From Thuidium tamariscinum (lineage: Eukaryota > Streptophyta > Bryopsida > Hypnales > Thuidiaceae): DNA of 64,000 bases. The DNA lies in NCBI GenBank assembly GCA_947034885.2, contig OX344749.2, positions 12,663,501 to 12,727,500 of the forward strand, written 5' to 3'. Position 1 is the first letter of the stretch. Every line of letters begins with the position of its first letter. The notes beneath the pieces were generated by a model. It saw only the letters and a program-made list of their open reading frames with translations, was not told the DNA's origin and did not search any database. Position numbers and translations under genes: made by a program. Below, one piece after another: positions 12,225-22,299 of this stretch.

Positions 12225-13102
12225 TTATGAAGTGTCCAGCAGGTTGTCAAAGTAGAGGTTCACAAAGTATCGACTCAGAGACTGCACATCCAGGCGTTTT
12301 TCACTTGGCTCATATTTGCCTCTCCTCAATTGGTAACGATACGTGACACCGGAGACAACATACGGTTCCCCTTTGACCTCCACTGTCTCCCCACATTGCG
12401 TGTTCTGCCAATGCAACACAAAACAGGTTGGATACACACATGCTCCAATTTGTACTGTTCAACTGAGAATCAGTTTGCACCGTGCAATTGACGATTCAAA
12501 TGCCAAGGAACAGAAATTCTAAGCTGGAAAATGGTCCTTACTGGAGGCAGACTGTGAATGCCGAGATTCCGAGGTGGAGGAGTGACCACCGTCACAAAAT
12601 ACGGCGCAAAGGATTCTCGTTCGCCCCAGTCACCCCGCTCTCTCTTCTTGCACACTATCTCGAACACTGAAGGCTGTCCACAAAAATGAAACACACTATC
12701 ATCTTCATATCATATCTACGTCACCGACAATCAGGGTTCCACAAATACAGAAACTTCAGTTTTAGTGCATTTTAAAATTGCCTATTGGATTGTCTTACAC
12801 AGCGGGTTTTTTTCTATTATGCTGGAAATAAGACACGCATAAAGATTATAACACGTTCAGATTTATTATTGAATTACAAATCGGAGAACTGAATAAAATG
12901 GCATTTTTCCCGTTTTCCTGTAACAATGCACCGAACTTCAGCAAATACAGATAAAATACAAGCACACAAGGGTTGAGCAACGTACCGGTGAAGACAAAGA
13001 CGATACTAACGAAGACGAGCACGGATTGAGTCCTTTCAACGAGGTATAATTTCCGGCAGCACCCAAATGCAAGGGAGAGGAATAGCGTAACCCACAGGCC
13101 AT
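12225..13102 (-). CDS. Conserved-looking small protein, probably plastid-targeted, three exons
   Basis: Exons on the minus strand: 13102-12986, 12673-12542 and 12404-12225. All junctions are GT-AG and all introns phase 0, giving 142 residues. The first exon encodes MACGLRYSSPLHLG followed by many Ser, Leu and Gly and no acidic residues, which looks like a chloroplast transit peptide. The mature part contains FVTVVTPPPRNLGIHSLPP, then CGETVEVKGEPYVVSGVTYR and YEPSEKRLDVQS near the C-terminus. It has the look of a compact, conserved soluble domain. I do not recognise the family, so no function is assigned. The ATG at 13102 is preferred to one at 13135 because the in-between sequence is a telo-box leader. 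Confidence 0.72.
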
Positions 13103-13117
13103 TGACCCTCCTCCACT

Positions 13118-13126
13118 AAACCCTAA
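13118..13126 (-). promoter_or_regulatory. Telo-box in the leader of the small plastid-protein gene
   Basis: TTAGGGTTT on the minus strand, 16-24 nt upstream of the start codon. Telo-boxes near transcription starts are typical of plant ribosomal and housekeeping genes. Confidence 0.55.
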
Positions 13127-13602
13127 CAATATCAAATTAAACCGACCCTAATCAATGGACTTCGTCGTCACACCAAAATGGAAATTCTGCTCTCAAATCG
13201 GGGATCCAACTATCCAAGCCCAACAACATTCCCGAAACCCTAAGTGTGCGACACTGCGCATCCAGACACCACCGTTGAGGAGAATTGGCTCGCACTTTGC
13301 TAATGAAAAATTGTCTAGATAGACGAAGACCGCAAACTTCGATTGTGTACAGAAAATTTACTTTCAGAATTGCACCTTCAAAGCGAGGATTCCGCAACTA
13401 CAATTGAGCATGTATGAAGGTGGGAGCTCAATAAAATTGTTCCAGGGGAAGCATCTACGAACGCAAGATTGAATATCAATCTTTGCCACGTCAGTTTTCC
13501 TTGAGATGAAACGAATAGGAATGTGACACGTGGTGTCTTTTTTTGTACTCATGAGAATATTTGAGCAAGGGAGGTCTATAATCCAAAAGAGTTGAAAATG
13601 CA

Positions 13603-14858
13603 TCCCTTGTGTAAGTTGGAAATGATGGAATGAATGACATGTTCTTTGAAATATTTATTGTTGATATTCCTTAAGTAGGTTATAGCGATTGTTTGTGAAT
13701 TTCCTATTTTAATGGATATGATCTTATAGTATGTAAGTGTAAATATTGATGCATTTGCATGTTCTAAACCAAAAAATTAGAGAATATTATTTAGCTTAAA
13801 TATATCAAGAGTGCAAGAGTTCATATAAGTGCACTTGCAAATTTGCATAATTAGTGTGAATTAGTAAGCAATCAACTAAAACACTTGTACCGTTTTAGAT
13901 CACATATTGTATGTTGAAGTACAACTTTGAAAGAAAACATTTTATGTAGTTGAAATTTACAATGACAATAGATAAGACTAATGCTATAAGTTAAACATAC
14001 TAATTGAATTTGTAGTTAGAATTACTCTAATTTGCTTAATGCCTTTCTATTTGTTGAATTATTTGAATGACTTCTTTGAAATGACCATTTTTTGGAACAA
14101 GGGAATTATTTACAACATTTGACATACAATTTTTTAGACCCACGAGTTTAAACTTCCATTTACTTTTAGTTGTGAATATCAATTGAAATTATGTTTTTTG
14201 TTGTGAAATTTTCAAATGATTTGCCTTTTTAGAGACACATATACAAAAAATCCAAAACCAAACCAAAACATGATAATCTTTTTTTTCACCCAAAAACAAC
14301 ATATTATTTATTAGTGTTGCTCCAAAAATTTACAAGATCTTATTGTAATTTCTAAACCTTCTCTTTGGATCTTGATTTGAATTTGAGTTCAGCCAATAAA
14401 ATCAAGATCACTTGGTCAAGTTTCTCACTATTTCATCTTGAATTTTTTTTGAAATATAAAATTCAACATTTTTTACAATTTGAACATTGAACCTATAAGT
14501 TCATTTTTTTAATCTAAATATTGCTCATTGTTTTATTTATTAAAATATTAAAAATACAAAATGATCATCTACTATTGTTCAGAAAATTCTTCATGATTTT
14601 GTCTTATCATAGTAGAGACCTTTAATTTCTAGTTTCTAATTCCGAATTTTAGTTTGGACTAATGAACTTTATTTCAAAATTTTAATCAAATGATTTGTGG
14701 CATAATCTTTAATTCTATGAAGATGGGCTAGTCTTTGTAGAAATCATGCTTTTTGAAACTATGTCAATCATTAACTTAAAAAAAATCAAAAGTATTCATT
14801 GGAGACCAAACTACTATTCATAACCTCCCCCATTTTGCACAAAAGTCCAAGGATGAAC
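13603..14858. other. Gene-free AT-rich DNA; end holds a dispersed repeat
   Basis: No coding signal. The part from about 14720 to 14858 is homologous to 57590-57725, and the repeat resumes at about 16350 after the insertion listed next. Confidence 0.6.
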
Positions 14859-16349
14859 ACTTGAGGAGGTCACTCTTAGTATATTTGAGGTACCATGTGT
14901 AGCAATCGGGTATTTTTGGAGGGGCTATTTATCTAGAAGGCTAAAATAAAAGTGCCACTATAATTACTTAATTTGAGAAAATGATCTATATAAGGGCACT
15001 CTATCATTACCTATATTCACATGCCAATACAATTTTTTGTAGTCTATATTCTTTATAAAGATTTAAATTGAATTGTTAAACAAAGTGAAAGCAAGACTTT
15101 CCTACATAACAATACAACCAATCCTTTCAAGATCTTCTATGCACTCATCTAGGCAAACATAAAGTCTTCTCATAAATATAATTGAGCTATGCATATAATA
15201 GTGAATCACCATCTGTTCTATTGGTCATGTTCATTTTGAAATGATGAAATGATCCATCAAGCACAACAATGGAGAACTTGTAGAATTCAAACATTGCAAA
15301 AAAGCATTACAATATTATCACATATAAGAATAATACAAATGTTGTCTAATTCAAATACCAAAAAATGGCAACATAGATTAGGAAACTGCAAGCATAAGAG
15401 GATTTCTGGGCCCCAGAAGACCGTTTCAGGGGTGTTCCCCGAAATTGTTCCCACTGCTACAGACCAGCCCCCTGCTGGTCTGAATTTTTGAATTTTGAAA
15501 AAAAAAATTAATTTTTTTTTCAAAAAACTTCAGAATGTATTAAAGAGAAAAAAATGATTTAAAAAAATATTTTTTTTCAAAAAATTATTTTAAAATTATT
15601 TAATATTTAATTAAAATTAATAAAAAATTATTATTTTCTGACGTGGCAGTCGCTCGACCACATCAGCATCACGTTCCCAACGTTCCCAATGCGTTCCCAG
15701 CGTTTGGGAACTCGCAGTCTTGTACAGGAGCTGAAAATCCTCTTATGAGAAGGGAGAGATGAGGCAAGTACAATAACAAACATGCAATTTCAGGATTGGA
15801 AGCCTTTGATCTAAAAATGTGGTTGAACTTTATAAATGTCATATTAAAAACACTAAAGGAAAAGAATGGCCCATAGTTTGCTTGGAAAGGGTTTATGGTT
15901 CATGGTCCACAAGAAATGTCCTTGCTAAAAAATGGAATTCTAATACATGTCCAAAAATAGAATATAATGCTAGCAATGTTTGTAACAGTGTACTCAAGGA
16001 ATATTATAGAATAAACTCATCCAGCCTCCATCCATGCAATGGCCCACATCCATCCAAAAATTCATCCCGTATAGGTTTGGGACTTTGGCCCAACTATACA
16101 ACCAACTATATATCATAGGGTATACTAAGTATAGTAGCAAAAATCCTATTCTTTTGACACTTAATTATATGTAAGAAATCCTAAGGGACCAGATTTAGAG
16201 GCTATCTATATTAATTTATAATAGGTGTTTTTACTTTGAATGCTTCCTAAATGATTAGTAATCTTTTTATAAATTTTATGTCAAAAGAATAAAATCCTAT
16301 CTATATTAAGTTGCATGTACTTTTTAAAATGTGGTAAGCAACCTCTCTG
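14859..16349. mobile_element. ~1.5-kb insertion splitting an older repeat
   Basis: The repeat at 57590-57815 is continuous, but here it is split: its first part ends at GGATGAAC (14851-14858) and its second part restarts with GGAATGAAC (16350-16358). That near-identical 8-9-bp sequence looks like the target-site duplication. The inner ends are only weakly inverted (CACTTGAGGAGG versus CCCAGAGAGGTT). The size of duplication would suit a hAT-type element. A CATAAGAGG-family MITE (15393-15747) is nested inside. No transposase is visible. Confidence 0.55.
15393..15747 (-). mobile_element. MITE, CATAAGAGGATTT family, copy 2
   Basis: Opposite orientation to the copy at 5073-5432, with the same CATAAGAGGATTT ends and nearly the same length. 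The subterminal palindrome here reads TGACGTGGCA...CGACCACATCA. It sits inside the larger insertion 14859-16349. Confidence 0.8.
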
Positions 16350-16440
16350 GGAATGAACAATTGCAATTTTGTCTTACATGCAAGAATTTTCTACCATCCA
16401 TTGGACACTTAGTGTCTACAACCACGTTGGAGGGTTAAAG
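16350..16440. repeat. Second part of a split dispersed repeat
   Basis: TTTTGTCTTACATGCAAGAA and following bases, including CTACCATCCATTGGACACT, match 57735-57815 in the same order. Confidence 0.7.
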
Positions 16441-16533
16441 GGCTATAATAGACATGACATTATGATTTTTTCATTGAAAAATAGGCATTTTGAAAAATAC
16501 AAAAAATTGCATAACATATAAAATAGGTGTACA

Positions 16534-18222
16534 TTGACAAACAAAACTTAGCACAAATGTGAAATGTTTTCATTCAAACAACCACACTATAAGCATCAAT
16601 GGACAAAATCCAAAAGTGTATGGACCAAAATTATGGAGTGTGACATACCACATGTTACCTTAAAAATTTGAAGAGAATATTACTTGTGATGTATAAAAAA
16701 ATTAATTTCAAAGTCCACCATGTCTAAAACTTGGCTTTATTCAACATTATTTGGCATTACTTTATCTTTTGCCAATTTTTTCTTAAAACTCCAAATTTTT
16801 TTTGTACCTTAGCATGCTGATATACATGATTTTAGAATATTGTATACCAAAATTGAAGGAAATTCATATTTATAGAATTAAAAATATTGGCAATTTAACA
16901 AACATGCTAATGATGTTGGTTCCCACAATATTTGAATGTTTTTAGGAACTAAGAGCGTGGGATTGCATTGGGCATCGTAGAGAGAGTATAGGTTGCAACA
17001 TGGACCGATGTTATATCAAAATGCCTTTGCATTTGAAATATTTTTTGAATTAGTAAATGTATACAATTTATTGTTACAATTATATAATGCATTTTAGGCT
17101 CAATTTTTGTGTTCAAAGACTAGAGGTCATCATGCATATAATTCATCCAAAAAGTTAAAAAAAATAAAATCATTGTTGTCAATATCATCAAAAAGAATGA
17201 AAATTGCCAAAAATTACACTAATATTCATAATTCTTTTAGTTTTTTTATGATATTGACAACAATGATTTGACATTTTTAAACTTTTTGGATGAATTATAT
17301 GCATGATGACCTCTAGTTTTTGAACACAAAAATTGAGCCTAAAATGCATTATATAATTGTAAAATATAAATTGTATACATTTACTAATTCAAAAAATATT
17401 TCAAATGCAAAGGCATTTAGATATAACATTGGTCCATGTTGCAACCTATACTCTCTCTACGATGCCCAATGCAATCCCATGCTCTTAGTTCCTAAAAACA
17501 TTCAAATATTGTGGGAACCAACATCATTAGCATGTTTGTTAAATTGCCAATATTTTAAATTCTATAAATGTGAATTTCCTTCAATTTTGGTATACAATAT
17601 TCTAAAATCATGTATACCAATATGCTAAGGTACAAAAAGTTTTTTTGGGGTTTTAAGAAAAAATTGGCAAAAGATAAAAGAATGCCAAATAATGTTGAAC
17701 AAAGCCGAGTTTTAGACATAGTGGTCTTTGGAATTAATTTTTTTCACATCACAAGTAATATTCTCTTCAAATTTTTAAGGTAACATGTGGTATGTCACAC
17801 TCTACAATTTTTGTGCATACACTTTTGAATTTTGTCCATTGATGCAGAAGAAGGGATTTGAGGGCATTGGAAGACTGCAAGTTATTTTGAATTCTTGGAT
17901 TGTAAGAATGTGCCACATTAGCAGTTTGATGTGGTTGAAAGACTTCCACGTCAAAAAATAGTAAAATTTGAATTATTTTAAAATTGCTTCTTTTTGAATT
18001 TAAAAAAAAAATCAAATTTAGGTCTCTTAACTTTTTTTGGAATTTTTGAAAAAAAATTCAATCATTTGGGTTGATTTAGTGTTTCTAGATAGTACAAAGA
18101 ATCAATAGGGGAATGACCCTAAAATGGCCCTCCTTTGCCCTCAAATCCCTTCTAATGCTTATGGTGTGGTTGTTTGAATGAATACATTTCACATTTGTAT
18201 TCAATTTTGTTTGTCATGTAGA
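16534..18222. repeat. Long palindrome, ~655-bp arms
   Basis: The left arm (about 16534-17190) is the reverse complement of the right arm (about 17247-18222), around a spacer of about 56 nt. Inner ends are ATCATTGTTGTCAATATCAT and ATGATATTGACAACAATGAT. Arms match closely over their whole length, with small differences. The right arm is longer because of a ~300-bp insertion at about 17846-18152. It could be a foldback transposon or an inverted duplication. Transcription through it would give a long hairpin RNA. Confidence 0.88.
17846..18152 (+). mobile_element. MITE inserted in one palindrome arm
   Basis: The left arm shows the empty site CCATTGATGCTTATAGTG. The right arm has ...GATGC, then an element with ends AGAAGGGATTTGAGGGC / GCCCTCAAATCCCTTCT, then ATGCTTATGG. 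ATGC is therefore duplicated. Inside is the same layout as the CATAAGAGG MITEs, including GATGTGGTTGAAAGACTTCCACGTCA, followed by AT-rich sequence. Confidence 0.8.
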
Positions 18223-19121
18223 AGTAGCCCCTATAAAAATCAAGTTATACCATGGCTTATGGACTCTAGAAAATGCTCTAGGACAAGGCCATTAATTGAG
18301 TAGAATGTCCAATCCTTTCACTCTATCGAGACCTAAGATTGGCAAGAATTGGTAGCTAGTTCATAGTTAGCTGGTGGAATTGAAAAAAAAACTTTTCCAA
18401 TTCAAAAACATTAGCATAGAAAACAATGAAAAATCTATAAAATTTCTATTTTGAGTAGAAAATAGAAAAAATAATTAGACTCTATACTAGTAAAAATAGT
18501 TCAATTCAATTTGGAAATTAAGAAAAATAGTTGATAATACTAAAAAACTTCCCAAATAATGATTGATACTATCTATGTTTGTCTTTTTTGGCCTAATATG
18601 GAAACGGATAACTTAAATAAAATAAAATGGTTATCAATTATTATCTCGATTTGACTAGTCAATGAAATATTGACAATCATTTGGAATACTATTTGTTTGC
18701 TTTTGAAACAAACCAGCATGAATTCCATTAAGCTTAACTTACACAGAAGCAAGGTGTGTCATAGTTCATTTTCAAAGTTCTTTCGGTGTATTTGCACTTG
18801 GTGTTAGGGGTGATGTTTGCAATGTGAATTTGGTCCAAAAGTAGGTCTAAACTCATTTCTAAGACCCCTATAAAAACACTCTTAAACATCAAATTGAGAA
18901 CATATCTTAACCTTTAAATGTCAAAGTGAACCTTTTGTTTCTGATGAATGACAAAGAATCTTTTCTTGTAGGATAAAAATGGAACTATTCATCTTCAATA
19001 TTAGGGCTGGAAAGGGGAGATCTTCTACAATACTTTGACTTCCAATGAGTGTATTTGGCTTATTTTGTAGAGTACCAAAATGGATGATTTCCACAGCCAC
19101 TAGTCCATCCTTCAAGGGTTA
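18223..19121. other. Gene-free AT-rich DNA
   Basis: No supported feature; open frames are short and AT-biased. Confidence 0.55.
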
Positions 19122-19243
19122 ATGGCTCTAGATTCTCATGAGTAAATATAGCTTGAACATCATGCTCTCCACTTCTTTTTTCGTTGAAGGCTCATTCCTG
19201 AGACTCGGAAGTCTCTGTGTTCAACATGGACAAAGACCTGGGT
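19122..19243 (-). repeat. Dispersed ~125-bp duplication, copy 2
   Basis: Reverse complement of 11370-11498, with several substitutions and small indels. The open frame of copy 1 is not kept here, which argues against the block being a conserved exon. Confidence 0.8.
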
Positions 19244-19429
19244 GTCAAAGACAATGTCTTGCGGTCCCCAACAGGTCAAAGCGAGATTCTATGCTATCGT
19301 GAATTTACAACCCTGGAGTGCAGATTGTTGCCAAAGGTCTAAGGTTAAGATCTAGGATTCTATTCCTAATTGCTCTCTACGATACGTAGGGAATAATCCA
19401 GGGATGATGCGGGCAAAGTTTCCATGGAA

Positions 19430-19699
19430 TCAAAACTGTGGAATGTACAGAACTGTTACAGTTGAGAAGTTACAAATGCTCACTCGTAACGCAGGCAGAA
19501 TAGCACAATAGAGATCTTGGAGTCCTTTTCGGCCTTCATCAGATGCTGAAACGACTTTCTCCCAAATTGAATCCACAGCGACTTTCACTTGTGCATTGCA
19601 TTGCTCTTTCGCTGTTTCACCTACAACATTCCAACACATCATTGAGCTGTAGAGACTTCCAGCCATCACCAGGATCTTTGAGATCATGATGAAGAGCAC
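19430..19699 (-). pseudogene. Gene-like fragment, unknown product
   Basis: On the minus strand an open frame contains the segment QVKVAVDSIWEKVVSASDEG followed by RKGLQDLYCAILPALR. Its composition resembles a real protein helix-rich segment more than random translation. A potential acceptor (TTGTAG, near 19615) and donor (CGAGTGAGC, near 19485) would frame it as one exon. I found no partner exon and do not recognise the family. It may be a remnant or an isolated exon. Confidence 0.25.
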
Positions 19700-22299
19700 T
19701 TTGGGACATAGTTAAAATTCAGTAGGGGGAGTCCTGGTTGTGCAGTCCCACCACATCTCAATGAATAGGACCTCTTTACAGTCATTCAGGTAGCACTTTA
19801 GACGAGCAGGTTGAAATCCAATTCGTCAAGCATTGGAGACAAAAAATGGGCTATGACAAAATTTGCGTGAAGAATAACTGATGAATGCAATTGTGACTAC
19901 CACCCAATTCTCGATTTTTTGTGCCAAGAGAGTTTACGTGTCAAGGCAGTAGGAATGAAGAAGTGAAGAAATTCAACGAATCTAGAATTCGACAAGTTCA
20001 CTTTGATTCTCCCAATGAGCAATATATGAGCAGTTCAGGAAACCCTAATTTGCATGAAATGCTGAGAGAATCAATCTCGGAAGCAGGAAGTGCATCCCCC
20101 TCCTCTCTACTGAGTGCCCAACTTCCGCATGAAATATTCTAGCTAGTTTTCCTAAAGATGGGGCTTAGAAATCGGAGACGACGCTCACATTGAATGTCTC
20201 TCATTGTCTTGCGCCTGGAGTAGATTGACCGATTGAAGGCTCTTCCTCAAAGGGACCGGCGCAGTGAAACTCTCCCAGACTAATCCACCTTTGTTGCAAA
20301 ACATGAAAAAGTTCAATTCCAAGGGAGCAATTCGTCGGCAACTTCGAAAGGAGGAGCACTCTCGCTGCAGAGAGAATAGTTTTATGAGGGCATAGCTTCT
20401 TCAAAACCTGCGTTAGGGAGGAGACGCAGTAATGTTTCTGAAGATCGACGCTCGACCTGCATCATATATCGTAGACTGGCAAGGACGTTGAAGAACCACT
20501 GATCTACACAAGAGTGTACTACAAGATACCCAATTTCGTTCGATGTCGGTGGCTTGCTTCGGCTGTTGCACAACACGTGTTGTTTCTTGAAGTAGAAGTC
20601 TGCATCACTGGCTCGCTCGGCGTTACTGTTGCAGTGATCCGGGCTTCTTCTCAAGAAACATCAATTACTGAGCAAAGGAAAATTCGTGTTCCGATGAGCA
20701 CGATCACGTCGGAGGAGTTTGTTGCGAGTTACGCATCGATCTTGTCCTCGCGTTAGGGTTTTAGTGGGACACAGCAAGCGGCATCTGTAGAGGCTCGCGA
20801 AGCAGAAGTGGTAATAGCTGTGATGATAAATTTCAGCCATTTTTTAGATGTGGCTGGTGTACAGGGCTTGCTTTCGAAAAGTGATCTCTTGGAGGTTACC
20901 CTCCAGAAGATCAGTTCTCCTGGTGTCTCTTCGTCCCTTCCATCACCCCAGTTACAGTAGCATCTGCTGGAATCTCTCTCCCTTGGTGATCCTAAAATGG
21001 TTAAGTTATATCAAACTCCTAGGTCGCTCTTCCTGTTCTCATGAGCCATTGGTATGCTCCTAAAGGTAAACAAACACTCGCCACCCTCATCCTCTCTGCT
21101 TGCATCCAGTCCACTACTTGCATCGCTGTAGAATCATCACAGGATTTCAAAATTGTCATATCTCAAACAGCTGTGAGTCACGCTGCGTAATACGTTTGGA
21201 CTTTGAGAGAGCATACGTTACATTGACGCTATTGCCACGAGGGTTGTTCTACTTTTAATGCAACGACAACTGTGGTCACAAGAGACTTCAAGTGGATAAC
21301 AACGTCTCTCAGAAGAGAGCTCAGTAGTCCTTGATTAGGTAATATAACACTTGCTCTTTCACTCTAGGTTGCTCATGGAGATCTTGGAAGGCACATGTGT
21401 ACTCCAAATGCAATTACATACAATGAAGAGAAGATCTACCTGCTTAGATCTGTGAAATGTCCAAACGGGCCGCGGTGAGCTTGCCAATTCACAGACCTGA
21501 GAGAAATTTCTGTGATGAGATTTTGCCGCTCCGGAGCTGTGGCAAAATGATTGTCTGAGTAATTGCTTTCTATATCTCGCGCATGCCCGCATATTATACG
21601 ATCCTGAGGTTTATGTCTTAGAGGTTATTCTATCATGGTCTCCGTCCGATTTCTTAATTCATCTTGCTCTTGTAAAAATGGAATAAAGAACGAGTATAAT
21701 TTCGTAGCGGACTGTGAGTGACTCTACTGCCTGTCCCATCTCAAAACCCTGATTCATAGAAATTACGTACGGTTGCAATCATCTAGAAGTACCTTGGTTG
21801 AATTGGGGACTATGTGATCAATCAAACTGATCAGTTTCAAACCCTGAATCAATGGTCGTTCAAGGGTTAAATCTCTAAAGATGCAGTTGCCTTACAGAGA
21901 TTTTAGGTTATTTTCTTGCTTTGTAGTTAGGGCACCAAGAGGGGTTGCATGCAGCGCCATGTCTGCTAAGAAAGGAGATGAAGTCTTTCAAGGCAAACTT
22001 TTAGCTAAAGTAGGGGCTCCATTAACCGTACTGTACTGTACATTTGATTTTCCATACACCATCCAGGTGAACTCTGAATGTGTAAGCACACAAACTATTG
22101 GCATTTAGTTTCTTGCATTTGATTTTTAGTTGACGCGGACTAAACGTGCAAAATTTCGGATGGCACAAGTATCTACATTGTTGTAGGGAAAGGCTCAAAG
22201 TTCACCTGGATGAGAATAGAATTTCTCCCTTGCTGTATGATGAATGGAGATTGTACATTACAATTAAAATTGGCTTTACCTTGAATATGCACAGATGAC
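19700..22299. other. Upstream region of the vasohibin-like gene, no defined gene
   Basis: GC content is higher than in the flanking deserts. A telo-box-like GTTAGGGTTTTAG lies at about 20751-20763 and may mark a transcription start. Open frames at 19921-20142, 20514-20756 and 21881-22108 lack motifs and clear splice links, so a 5' untranslated exon or a missed first coding exon is possible. Confidence 0.4.
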
